DNA of 33,140 bases from positions 1 to 33,140 of the forward strand of contig JAWLDZ010000020.1 of NCBI GenBank assembly GCA_041686355.1, written 5' to 3'. Below are positions 21,986 through 30,164 of the stretch, piece after piece. This DNA is from DSBN01 sp041686355. GTDB lineage: Bacteria; Spirochaetota; Spirochaetia; DSM-16054; Sediminispirochaetaceae. Made by a program: the position numbers and the translations under genes. Under the pieces are notes generated by a model. That model had not been told where the DNA came from. It saw only the letters and a program-made list of their open reading frames with translations, and did no database searches. How positions within the stretch are numbered: position 1 is the stretch's first letter; each line of letters begins with the position of its first letter.

Positions 21986-23581
21986 TTATCTGCGCGCAGT
22001 TTTCAGCTGCTTCGCAAAGGAGCGCTGCCGCCCGAAAATAAAGTCCTCGTAGTCCTTTATGTGTCCGGCATCTAAATGCTTGTCATAGATTTGCAGCTCT
22101 TTTATCCAGCCGAAGTTGTTGCGTTTGACTACCTTTCCATTCTCCATTACAAACAGCATCGATTTAGGGATGTAGATTAGCAGTTGCCCGTCCCGGTAGC
22201 GGCGGCCGGTTTTTTCATCCTTGAGTATTGATATAACCGGCAGATGAGAATCCAGGTAGCTGTGAACCTTTCCCACATAAATATGTTCACTCCGTCTGGA
22301 GCCGGGGTATAAGAATACAAGTTCCCCCTTTCGATACGGTGCCAGTATAGAGATAAACTCCTCTACTAAATTCGAATCGAATCTGGCATGTTCCCCCGGG
22401 GGAGTTTTAGATGGAGCGTATTCACCGCTCTGTTCACGGAGATAACGAATTACATCCATCCGATTATAGGCAGTTCGGCCTACTACCGGATTGGTCATCT
22501 CATCGTAGGTCCGTACTATCTGAAAGAGCCTCACAAAATCGTGGAGAAAACGGTTCTTAAAGGGCGGCGGGTAACCGCTTGCATCGGGGAAGTCGAACTG
22601 CAGGCTTACCATCATCCGTGCAAGGGAGGATATATCCTCGCGATCCAATAAGTGTTGACCCGCATACACGCTTCGCTGCAGGGTTCGAATCCGCAGCAGG
22701 TCGCTGCGATTGTCCGGATTAAGTGTCGATGTAGGCAGAAGCCGATGGACCTCCTTGTGAGCCAGGCCAAGGTTCATTAGCGCTACCCCCAGGGCCGCCT
22801 CTTTAATAAAATCCTCATCGTAACGGTATACCTCATCGGAGCTCTTTTTGAGATCGGGACGGTATTTAGATTCAGAGAGGGGTTTTCCGGCAATAATTCG
22901 CTTTTTATTAAGGTTTACCATGGCATGCAGAAACATCAACATCGAGTCGGCAGCCTGAACTGCGAGAGCATCTCCCACTGAGTTGATTCTCTCGCCGTCA
23001 TAATGGCTATGAAGCCGCACCTTGCTCAAGTGCAGCCTGTGTATTACTTTTCTCTTTTTACGGGTTTCCGGGGTCAGTGCATCCCGATCGGCAAGAAAGG
23101 AGTAAAAGGTATTGATGAACTCACGGGTGAAGCGCAGCACATTTGCATCTACTACGGCAGAGCTGCCGGCAGCAACATCATCTCTGACCAGGGGATTGAG
23201 GGTGTTGGTAAGCAAATCACCGCGACTGATCTGTTTTTTACGACCGCGGCTGTGAAAACTACGGTCTTCTTCACTATAAGGCAAATAGATCGACTTTAAA
23301 TTTTCTATCAGCCGTTCCCTCAAAGAGTTGAATTGTTGACGCTGCTCATCTAAGATGAGTTTTCCCATTTCCTCGACAGCTGCTTCTCGATCTCCGCCTG
23401 CTGCCGAGATTTCCTCCTGGGTAGGACGGCAGGTTTCAACATAAGGAACCCGCCGTTTAGCGAGTTCGCCGATTACATTGTCGGTTACCGGTTGTCCGGC
23501 TTTCAGCAGACTCCCGGCATTACTATAGAGTATTTCTGAGGGAGCAAGACGTTCTATGCTTTTCCTTTCTATCAACGGCAT
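21986..23581 (-). CDS. Degenerate HD-GYP domain protein (probable pseudo-phosphodiesterase / c-di-GMP effector)
   Basis: A 531-aa protein. The N-terminus (about 8-50, APSEILYSNAGSLLKAGQPVTDNVIGELAKRRVPYV) is the small beta domain common before HD-GYP domains. A helical region of about 190-415 aligns with HD-GYP: GYP is kept (336-338, DASGYPPP), followed by RLFQIVRTYDEMTNP and a later FDSNLVEEFI. The metal ligands are lost: ALMNLGLAHKEV stands where LHDIGK is expected and LQFDFPDA where HHExxDG is expected. A C-terminal beta domain (about 416-531) follows. It therefore probably binds rather than cleaves c-di-GMP, or has another role. I chose the ATG at 23581; a TTG at 23608 is possible, and neither has a good ribosome site. 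Confidence 0.7.
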   Translation of the reverse strand: MPLIERKSIERLAPSEILYSNAGSLLKAGQPVTDNVIGELAKRRVPYVETCRPTQEEISAAGGDREAAVEEMGKLILDEQRQQFNSLRERLIENLKSIYLPYSEEDRSFHSRGRKKQISRGDLLTNTLNPLVRDDVAAGSSAVVDANVLRFTREFINTFYSFLADRDALTPETRKKRKVIHRLHLSKVRLHSHYDGERINSVGDALAVQAADSMLMFLHAMVNLNKKRIIAGKPLSESKYRPDLKKSSDEVYRYDEDFIKEAALGVALMNLGLAHKEVHRLLPTSTLNPDNRSDLLRIRTLQRSVYAGQHLLDREDISSLARMMVSLQFDFPDASGYPPPFKNRFLHDFVRLFQIVRTYDEMTNPVVGRTAYNRMDVIRYLREQSGEYAPSKTPPGEHARFDSNLVEEFISILAPYRKGELVFLYPGSRRSEHIYVGKVHSYLDSHLPVISILKDEKTGRRYRDGQLLIYIPKSMLFVMENGKVVKRNNFGWIKELQIYDKHLDAGHIKDYEDFIFGRQRSFAKQLKTARR

Positions 23582-23678
23582 ACCTAGAATATAAATCAAA
23601 TAACTCAATTTGTAAGCATGTGTGCTGAAACTCTAGTAAAAATATGGAAAAAGGACTGAATATCTTGAGCCTCATACT

Positions 23679-23711
23679 TATTTTCCATAAGCTGTCTTGT
23701 AAAGGAAAATA
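23679..23711 (+). promoter_or_regulatory. Stem-loop that could hide the trmO ribosome site
   Basis: TATTTTCC (23679-23686) and GGAAAATA (23704-23711) are perfect 8-bp inverted arms around a 17-nt loop. The 3' arm overlaps the AAAGGA ribosome site of trmO. Translational control is an inference. Confidence 0.3.
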
Positions 23712-23715
23712 CAGG

Positions 23716-24102
23716 ATGACAAATATAACATTAGAGCCGATCGGATATGTGGCTACCGAGGCAAGCTCAGTTCCCCGTTTTTACTCAATATCAGAGGTGA
23801 GAGGGGAATTGGTGATTGATGAGCGGTATGAAGAGGGGCTTGCCGACATTGAGGTAGGCAGCTCTATTATCGTAGTGTTTTACTTTCACCAAAGCCCGCC
23901 CTTTAGCCGGGAGCATCTGCGTGTAAAGCCTCCCAGTCGGGGAGTCCTGCGCGGCGTATTCAGTACCCGTTCTCCGGTGCGTCCCAATCAAATTGGAATC
24001 TCTAAGCTCAAAGTGACGGGGGTGAGGGGGAACCGATTAGAGGTGAGTGGTCTAGATATGTTGGACGGCACCCCTATTCTGGACATAAAACCGGAAAAAT
24101 AG
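23716..24102 (+). CDS. trmO: tRNA (N6-threonylcarbamoyladenosine37-N6)-methyltransferase TrmO
   Basis: S-adenosylmethionine-dependent enzyme (UPF0066/TsaA-like beta-barrel) that methylates t6A37 to m6t6A. 128 aa, with EPIGYVATEASSVPRF, the middle FYFHQSPPFSREHLRVKP and the signature RGVFSTRSPVRPNQIGISKLKVTGV...LEVSGLDMLDGTPILDIKP. It is the short form without the extra C-terminal domain of E. coli TrmO. The ATG at 23716 has AAAGGA about 9 nt upstream; the open frame upstream to 23644 lacks homology. It converges on the Sua5 fusion gene, which makes the precursor of its substrate. Confidence 0.88.
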   Translation: MTNITLEPIGYVATEASSVPRFYSISEVRGELVIDERYEEGLADIEVGSSIIVVFYFHQSPPFSREHLRVKPPSRGVLRGVFSTRSPVRPNQIGISKLKVTGVRGNRLEVSGLDMLDGTPILDIKPEK

Positions 24103-24127
24103 AGTCTTACTCAAACTGTTACCGGTG

Positions 24128-25618
24128 CTACGCTTTTTGAGCGGCTTTCTTTAGCCGGTCGTTGACTGCCCGACCCAGCCCGTGGTTGGGGGCACCCTGG
24201 GCAACTATTAGGTCAAGCTCCATAGCATCCAGCTCTTGCATGCGGTGATACAGATTAATTGCGGCCTCACGCACATCTCCCTGCGGACTGAGTATTCGCA
24301 CCGTCTTGTCTGCAGTCTGTGGGCAGCTTTGAAAGCAGAGTTTCCCAACTCTTGAAGAGCTCATATACTGTTCAATATCATCGACCAGTCGTAAAGGAGT
24401 GGTGGGTGCATAGTGGTCTGGAAGCATCCCCGGACCATCGTACTTGTCCTCTTCACCATCTCCGCGACTCAGAACTGTCCCGATAGCTTCTTCTATATCT
24501 TCCCGGGCCAGGCCACCCTCCCGTAATATGACGGGAGTTTCTCCGGTCAGCGAGAGTACTGTAGACTCAACGCCAACCCGGCACGTTCCTCCATCGATCA
24601 AGGCGGCATAGCTGCCGGACAACTGATTTTTTACATGTTGGGCGGTAGTCGGACTGGTACGCCCGAACAGATTCGCGCTGGGGGCTGCCACCGGTACTCC
24701 CGCTGTGCGAATCAGGTGCAGAGCCAGAGGATTGGCCGGCATACGCACGGCCACAGTGTGGTTTCCGGCGGTTACAATGTCCGGCACTCGGCTGCTTTTG
24801 GGAAGAACGAGGGTGAACGGTCCCGGCCAAAAGGTCTCCATTAAGTGCACAGCCTTCTCCGAAAGATGGGCTGCCAATGCAGTGACTTGCTGAATGGAGG
24901 CTACATGCACAATCAAGGGGTCGTGGAGGGGGCGCTGTTTGGCTTCGAAAATCATGGCAACCGCATCGGGGTTCAGGGCATCGGCTCCAAGTCCGTACAC
25001 TGTCTCGGTGGGAAACACAGTCAACTCACCTGCTTGAAGGGCAGCAGCCCCGCGGGCAACTTCCGCTTCGAGGTCGGTCTTTGGATTCGGGTGCTCCAGA
25101 AGCCAATCTCCCGCAGCCGGCAGGTCGTGAAAAACCAGCTGCTCCTGGGGAAGCTCTTCCAGATGCTTCATTCCATGTCCGGAAAGCACATATAGCCCGA
25201 ATGCCCCTACCGCCTCGGCGGTGGCCGGGTCGTGGGGATGGTCGCCAATTACAAAAGAGCGGCTCAGATCAAGCTCATACTCATTCGCTGCCTGCAGCAG
25301 AAAACCCGGTTCGGGCTTCATACAGCTGCACCCCTCCCCCCGATCGTGGGGGCATACAAACCACTGCTGTATACGTATGCCCTGCTGCTGAAAAACCGAA
25401 TCGATATGGCGATTTATTTCATCTACCTGGTTGTGGCTAAGTAAACCTTTGGCAATTCCGACCTGGTTGCTCACTATAAACAGTATATAGCTTGTCTGTA
25501 AGCGTCTTAAGATATCAAATATACCAGGAATAAAATGAATATCTTCTATGTTTGAAAGGTAGCCGACATCTTCAATCAGCGTACCGTCCCTATCCAAAAA
25601 AAGTGCGGTATTCAGCAT
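24128..25618 (-). CDS. Fusion of HAD phosphatase (GmhB/HisB type) with Sua5-type threonylcarbamoyl-AMP synthase
   Basis: A 496-aa two-domain protein. Residues 1-175 form a HAD-IIIA phosphatase: nucleophile FLDRDGT (D9, D11), SNQVGIAKG, a zinc loop CPHDRGEGCSC (C89, H91, C97, C99), KPEPG and GDHPHD (D126, D130). This is the D,D-heptose bisphosphate/histidinol phosphatase group. Residues about 183-496 are full-length Sua5: YrdC fold with FPTETVYGLGADA (202-214), KQRPLHDPLIVH, APSANLFGRTSPT and GVESTVLSL, then the DHYAP linker and the C-terminal Sua5 domain. Sua5 uses threonine, bicarbonate and ATP to make threonylcarbamoyl-AMP for tRNA t6A. The ATG at 25618 has no Shine-Dalgarno sequence. The join looks continuous, without frameshift. 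Confidence 0.88.
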   Translation of the reverse strand: MLNTALFLDRDGTLIEDVGYLSNIEDIHFIPGIFDILRRLQTSYILFIVSNQVGIAKGLLSHNQVDEINRHIDSVFQQQGIRIQQWFVCPHDRGEGCSCMKPEPGFLLQAANEYELDLSRSFVIGDHPHDPATAEAVGAFGLYVLSGHGMKHLEELPQEQLVFHDLPAAGDWLLEHPNPKTDLEAEVARGAAALQAGELTVFPTETVYGLGADALNPDAVAMIFEAKQRPLHDPLIVHVASIQQVTALAAHLSEKAVHLMETFWPGPFTLVLPKSSRVPDIVTAGNHTVAVRMPANPLALHLIRTAGVPVAAPSANLFGRTSPTTAQHVKNQLSGSYAALIDGGTCRVGVESTVLSLTGETPVILREGGLAREDIEEAIGTVLSRGDGEEDKYDGPGMLPDHYAPTTPLRLVDDIEQYMSSSRVGKLCFQSCPQTADKTVRILSPQGDVREAAINLYHRMQELDAMELDLIVAQGAPNHGLGRAVNDRLKKAAQKA

Positions 25619-25623
25619 GAGGC

Positions 25624-25653
25624 ACGGTACATGATATGTCGGCGAACTGTCAA
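25624..25653 (-). promoter_or_regulatory. Possible promoter of the HAD-Sua5 fusion gene
   Basis: A perfect -35 TTGACA (25648-25653) is followed after 18 bp by TACCGT (25624-25629), a weak -10. It would start transcription at about the ATG at 25618, consistent with the missing ribosome site. Confidence 0.35.
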
Positions 25654-25663
25654 TATTAGTGAA

Positions 25664-25708
25664 GCCGGCTCTCAGATCGCTTACTGAGACAAATCTTTAA
25701 GAGCCGGC
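25664..25708 (-). terminator. Large inverted repeat after the SIS-domain gene
   Basis: GCCGGCTCT (25664-25672) and AGAGCCGGC (25700-25708) are perfect 9-bp arms around a 27-nt loop that can itself pair (AGAT/ATCT). It follows the SIS gene stop by about 15 bp. The T-run after it is weak. It probably separates the DUF4954-SIS operon from the HAD-Sua5 gene. Confidence 0.5.
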
Positions 25709-25722
25709 CCTTGGTTTTAACC

Positions 25723-26739
25723 TTAAGGAGCAACCTCGTTACCGACCTTCCTTGCCCGCTCGGGCTTGTCCAGGTCGATACCGGCTGCCAGTCCGATTTC
25801 TACCAGCAGGTTCCATCCAGCACACAGATACACATACGGGTTCATTGCTCCGGACGAGGGAACTTTGATAGTCGGAAAGGGGGTGTCCCGGTCGGCAATA
25901 GCTACAACCGTGAGGCCGACTCCCTGCTCTAGGACCTCTTGAAATTTGGCAATCTCATCCTCAAGCGGATCAATCACAAACACAATATCCTCGGTACTCA
26001 TGACCTCTTCAATTCCATGTACGGCATAGGTGCCTTCCAGGAAGTCTGATTTCTTACGAGTGATTTCATTCGTTTTCAGGGTCAGTTCTTCAGCAGCCCC
26101 ATCGTTTAGTCCGGCAAAATAGATGGTGGGTGCCTGAACTGCTTTTTTCACGATTGCAGGGTCGATTTCTGCTGTCAGAGCGGTATCCAGGTTCTCTGCC
26201 AGCATATGCAGGTTGACCTGATTGATCGAGCTGTTGATGTGATGCAGAATGGTTTCATAGCAGAGCGCCTGTTCCACTACACTTTTCGTAGCGGCAACTG
26301 CATTCTCCCATCCACATTTCAGCACCAAAGTATCATCACAGACCTGCTCGAGCGGGGTATCTGTATTGGCGGTGAGGGCATATACCTGATTATGGCCTTC
26401 TGCCTTCAACTGCTTCGCCAGCAACACAACCTCTTTGGTACGGCCGGAGTTTGAAGCACAGAAAACCGCAGTGCGGGAGAGCTCGTACATGGCAGCCTGG
26501 CGGGAGCCTTCGGTATGCACGGTAAGGTCTATTCCTTCAGTTAAAGCTCGGCGGATACTGTTTTTGGCTGGAAAAATACGGCTTGACCCTTCTCCGGTGA
26601 ACAGCAGCGAGCCGGAGGCCTTTATTTTGGCGGCTACCGGCGCTGTTCGCGAAAGTTCGAAGTTTTTCACTACTTCGGGTGTTTCCAGCATCTCTTTCAC
26701 CAGGGCATACTGGGCATAACGCTTTTCGGTTAGATTCAT
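25723..26739 (-). CDS. SIS (sugar isomerase) domain protein
   Basis: A 338-aa protein with two SIS domains, similar to the isomerase half of GlmS and to AgaS/FrlB-type deglycases. The first has LLFTGEGSSRIFPAKN (45-60, phosphosugar loop), TEGSRQAAMYE and the SIS signature FCASNSGRTKEVV (93-105). The second starts at about 205 with IYFAGLNDGAAEELTLKTNE. No glutaminase domain is present, so it does not itself use glutamine. The ATG at 26739 has AGGAGA 6 nt upstream, 18 bp after the DUF4954 gene. The substrate is a phosphorylated amino sugar or similar, by family. Confidence 0.85.
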   Translation of the reverse strand: MNLTEKRYAQYALVKEMLETPEVVKNFELSRTAPVAAKIKASGSLLFTGEGSSRIFPAKNSIRRALTEGIDLTVHTEGSRQAAMYELSRTAVFCASNSGRTKEVVLLAKQLKAEGHNQVYALTANTDTPLEQVCDDTLVLKCGWENAVAATKSVVEQALCYETILHHINSSINQVNLHMLAENLDTALTAEIDPAIVKKAVQAPTIYFAGLNDGAAEELTLKTNEITRKKSDFLEGTYAVHGIEEVMSTEDIVFVIDPLEDEIAKFQEVLEQGVGLTVVAIADRDTPFPTIKVPSSGAMNPYVYLCAGWNLLVEIGLAAGIDLDKPERARKVGNEVAP

Positions 26740-26757
26740 TTTTCTCTCCTGTGTTGT

Positions 26758-28968
26758 TTAGAATTTTAGTAATTTAGTGATGGTTTGGTTAAACAATTTG
26801 GTCTCTTCTCGTACTTGTTGAATAAAAGTATTATCCTCAATTGTACCGATGGTGGCCGTCATTTCTTCCAAACTGCGGTAAGTTGCTTGGCGAAATGGGT
26901 TCTCAAAGTCCTTTTTTCGTGAGCTGTAGACCTGATCCCGTACATATACTTGGATAGTTTTGCATCTTTCCAGTGCATCCTTCCAGCTGGATTGGCTCAA
27001 CTTGTGGCCATCGTACATATACTGCAGCACTGCAAAGGCGTGGCGCTGCTTCTCCAGCGGGTATGCCTCCCATAAGCGGTCATACTCTGCATGGATCTCG
27101 TCCCAACTTTTCAAGGATCCCGAACCAATTTCAGCTCTCAGCTGATCGAAGATTTGGCTTCTCATTAACTGTCCACCGATATTGACCCATTCGGTTTGAC
27201 GTTCACCGGATAAAGCATTCCGCATGCCGTCGAAGTCTTGTTCAGGGTTAGCCTGCAGGTAATTGATCAAGTTTTTGACTGCATAGTACAGCAGCATTTC
27301 TCCATAGGCGTGGTAAGCTTCCACACTTTTCAGTATTACCGCCGGCCTGCGAGATTTTTCCATATTTAGGCCTGTGACCTTGAGTTCCTCCGGGGTGGTG
27401 GAGTGGGCCGATACAACAGCTTTACCCCGCTCCTCTACTTCGCTTTTCCCGGCGCGGGCAGTTTTTTCCGCAGCTTTACCTTCGCTTTCCAACGCCGCGG
27501 CACCGATCCTCTGGAGCAGCAGTTGACGAGCTTCGATTATTTCTTCCACAGAATCGGGGGCAAAGGCATCAAATTCAATATTCTGTAGTTTTCGCGCCCG
27601 CTTGTCCCGTTTATGAAACTTCCAGGTGTTCCGGGCCAGGGCGTACATATTGTGGCGCCACCAATAGGCAGGAACTATCTCCAGCCGGCCTTCGGTGGTA
27701 TTGTTGTTCAGCAATGAAAAGGGAAGTGGAATGTTAAGTTCCGCCGGATACTGCCCCTTGGCTAAAAGCACGAAGGAGGCAAACCGGCTGGAGTGTTTCA
27801 GACTGGTGCATAAGCCGGGCCAGAAACCGCGCCCCGCTTGAATTTCATTGTCGTTCGCCCTGCTGTTATGGTTTGAACCAACAGTCGCCCCGGCGGCGAT
27901 GTTGCTCTGCCCCATTACCACCGAGGCAATCAAGAAGGAGTTATTATGATGCTGCTCATGGGCGGGGAAAATGAGGTTGTTCAGCACCTCACAGCAGGAG
28001 ATAGTAGAGTTGTCCCCTAAAAATGAATTGATTAACCGGGCTCCGTATTTAAGATTGGAGTTGTCCCCCAAAATGAAACGGACGGCCTTGCAGCCGTAGA
28101 AGATATGACAGCCGTAGCCAATGATTCCATTTACCAGTTCCACTCCTTCGCCGATTTGACTCGGCTCACCTTCGGAAGAGTTAATGGTCAGATTTTTCAG
28201 CTTGTTTACACCCTTGATATAACAGTGTTCACCGACCTTCACGTCCTTTAGTATCCGAGAAGTCTTGATCACGGACTGCTGTCCGACGGTACCGTAATAA
28301 CCGCGCTGTGAATCAAAACGACACTGGGTGAGCTCTTTGAGCCTCTTTTGCAGGGCCGTATCATCCCGGTACTTGGCCCATATGTACGCATCGGCGGGAA
28401 TCATGCCGTCGAAGGGAAGTACTTGTCGACTACCGGTTTCGTTCATTATGTCCAACCACACCCGGGACTCCTCGGCTTCACCATCCTTCAGAATTCCGTT
28501 ACCGAATTTCGCATAGTTCGTGGTATGCATCTCATCGATATTGGCCAATATGCAGCGGTCACCGATGATGTAATGTGCCAAGTAATGCACGTTGTGAATA
28601 ACAGCATCATCCCCGATATCGCAGTCCCAGATAAAGCTGTTGCGAATTCCGCTGGGCAGCTGCAGATCGTGGTGTTCTAAAATGATATCCCGCAGACGCC
28701 CTATCCTCACAAGCCCGCGAAAATTGTTGTTGTAAATCCGTTGGGGGTCAAACTCGTCAGACACAAGTATCCGTTCCCAGTTTTCGGCATTATTACCATT
28801 GTGGATAAGAATTTCGACTTCACCGGTTGTAAGCCGGCGCCATTTATCCGGGGAATGTGCATTTTGAATTTCCCGGAGATAAAATTCGTCTTTTCCCTCC
28901 GGAATATACTTCGGTGGAATAAACTTTTTTTCAGCTTCGCTACCTGAGTGAATTAACACATTATCCAT
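26758..28968 (-). CDS. DUF4954 family protein with left-handed beta-helix region
   Basis: A 736-aa protein that fits DUF4954, known mainly from Bacteroidetes and spirochaetes and of unknown biochemical role. Residues about 80-420 contain hexapeptide-like repeats typical of a left-handed beta-helix (WDCDIGDDAVIHNVHYLAHYIIGDRC, GVELVNGIIGYGCHIFYGC, FILGDNSNLKYGARLINSFLGDNSTI), as in sugar-nucleotide acyl- or nucleotidyltransferases. A His/Asn-rich segment (HEQHHNNSF, GSNHNSRANDNE) could form a metal or active site. The C-terminal third is helical with an acidic/basic linker (about 490-535). The start at 28968 has AGAGGA upstream. It forms an operon with the SIS gene. Confidence 0.85.
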   Translation of the reverse strand: MDNVLIHSGSEAEKKFIPPKYIPEGKDEFYLREIQNAHSPDKWRRLTTGEVEILIHNGNNAENWERILVSDEFDPQRIYNNNFRGLVRIGRLRDIILEHHDLQLPSGIRNSFIWDCDIGDDAVIHNVHYLAHYIIGDRCILANIDEMHTTNYAKFGNGILKDGEAEESRVWLDIMNETGSRQVLPFDGMIPADAYIWAKYRDDTALQKRLKELTQCRFDSQRGYYGTVGQQSVIKTSRILKDVKVGEHCYIKGVNKLKNLTINSSEGEPSQIGEGVELVNGIIGYGCHIFYGCKAVRFILGDNSNLKYGARLINSFLGDNSTISCCEVLNNLIFPAHEQHHNNSFLIASVVMGQSNIAAGATVGSNHNSRANDNEIQAGRGFWPGLCTSLKHSSRFASFVLLAKGQYPAELNIPLPFSLLNNNTTEGRLEIVPAYWWRHNMYALARNTWKFHKRDKRARKLQNIEFDAFAPDSVEEIIEARQLLLQRIGAAALESEGKAAEKTARAGKSEVEERGKAVVSAHSTTPEELKVTGLNMEKSRRPAVILKSVEAYHAYGEMLLYYAVKNLINYLQANPEQDFDGMRNALSGERQTEWVNIGGQLMRSQIFDQLRAEIGSGSLKSWDEIHAEYDRLWEAYPLEKQRHAFAVLQYMYDGHKLSQSSWKDALERCKTIQVYVRDQVYSSRKKDFENPFRQATYRSLEEMTATIGTIEDNTFIQQVREETKLFNQTITKLLKF

Positions 28969-29013
28969 TCAATAGAATCCTCTTGTCATACTGTTCTCGC
29001 TAATCTAGTCAGT

Positions 29014-29042
29014 ATCATACCACGGGGATTCTCAAATTTCAA
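29014..29042 (-). promoter_or_regulatory. Promoter of the DUF4954-SIS operon
   Basis: Minus-strand TTGAAA (29037-29042), 17-bp spacer, TATGAT (29014-29019). It gives a leader of about 40 nt. A 7-bp A/T-rich inverted repeat, TTCAAAA/TTTTGAA (29048-29066), lies between it and the end of fbpC. Confidence 0.6.
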
Positions 29043-29088
29043 AGTGCTTCAAAATTGAGTTTTGAATTCATCTTGAATGCAGCTTAAA

Positions 29089-30159
29089 TTACACTACTTG
29101 TCGCAATAAATGCTGGTGTACCTCCGGTTTGAGGGTAAGCTGGACCCAGCTGCCTTTTGGTATTTTATAGTGTGAGGCTGTACTGACCCGCATTTTCACA
29201 GAGGCTACCTGTACTAAGTATTCACGTCGGCTTCCGAGAAATGTTACCCCTTCGATTTTCCCTTCAGCTGACTGGCCCGATGTGGGATTAGCTTGGGAAA
29301 GAGGAACTATTTCAATATCCTCCGGCCGTAGAATTATCTGTGCACCGGATTCCGGAGTATCTACTGCTCCATACGGATGTGCAGATAAAGTGGGGAAAAT
29401 TGCCTGAAGTTTCTCTAACTCAAACTCATTGGCAGTACCGAGAAAGTCGGCAACATAGCTGTCGGCGGGAGAGTGGTAGAGGTCGGCGGGGTCTCCCTGC
29501 TGTATCAAACTGCCGGCGCGCATCACACCGATTCTGTCGGCCAGGTGGTAGGCTTCATTTATATCGTGGGTTACCAGTAAGGCGGTTGTATCAACTTGGG
29601 TGAGAATAGCTCGTACCTGTTCGATTACCTTCGTTTTTATTCTGATATCCAAGTTACTGAAGGGTTCATCCAGCAGAATCAGATCCGGTTCGAGTGCCAA
29701 TGCTCTGGCCAGGGCTACTCGTTGCTGCTGTCCTCCGGAGAGCTCGTGGGGGTACGCTTTCCTGAGCTCGGCTAAACCGACTTGTTCAAGAAATTGTCGA
29801 GCCCTTGCGCGTTGAGCACGACCGGGTCCTTTCAACCCAAACATTACATTTTTTTCCAGGTTCAAATGGGGAAAGAGGGCTGCATTTTGAAACACCATTC
29901 CTACCTTACGCTGTTCACAGGGTACCATGGAGCTTGCACTGTATACCTCGCGCTCTCGGATAAGGATTTTTCCCTTATCCGGGGTTAAAAGGCCGGCAAT
30001 CATTCTAAGTGCGGTGGTTTTGCCGCAGCCGCTTTCACCGACAAGTGCAAAAATCTCTCCTGAAGTAAGTTGCAGGTCAAGATTCTTGACTGCCGGCTGC
30101 GTACGTCCTGAAAAATGTTTATGCAGACTCTGTACTTGTAGAATTTCCGTGTGTCTCAT
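29089..30159 (-). CDS. fbpC: Iron(III) ABC transporter ATP-binding protein, FbpC-like
   Basis: ATPase of a ferric-iron importer, 356 aa. It has Walker A GESGCGKTT (41-49), a Q-loop at VFQNAALFP, signature LSGGQQQRVALARAL (140-154), Walker B LILLDEPFSNLD (160-171) and the H-loop LLVTHD. The C-terminal region (about 240-356, with RPEDIEIVP and a GSRREYLVQV strand) is a TOBE-type regulatory domain, as in FbpC/PotA relatives. It is the last gene of the operon, 5 bp after the permease. Confidence 0.88.
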   Translation of the reverse strand: MRHTEILQVQSLHKHFSGRTQPAVKNLDLQLTSGEIFALVGESGCGKTTALRMIAGLLTPDKGKILIREREVYSASSMVPCEQRKVGMVFQNAALFPHLNLEKNVMFGLKGPGRAQRARARQFLEQVGLAELRKAYPHELSGGQQQRVALARALALEPDLILLDEPFSNLDIRIKTKVIEQVRAILTQVDTTALLVTHDINEAYHLADRIGVMRAGSLIQQGDPADLYHSPADSYVADFLGTANEFELEKLQAIFPTLSAHPYGAVDTPESGAQIILRPEDIEIVPLSQANPTSGQSAEGKIEGVTFLGSRREYLVQVASVKMRVSTASHYKIPKGSWVQLTLKPEVHQHLLRQVV

Positions 30160-30164
30160 GCCTT

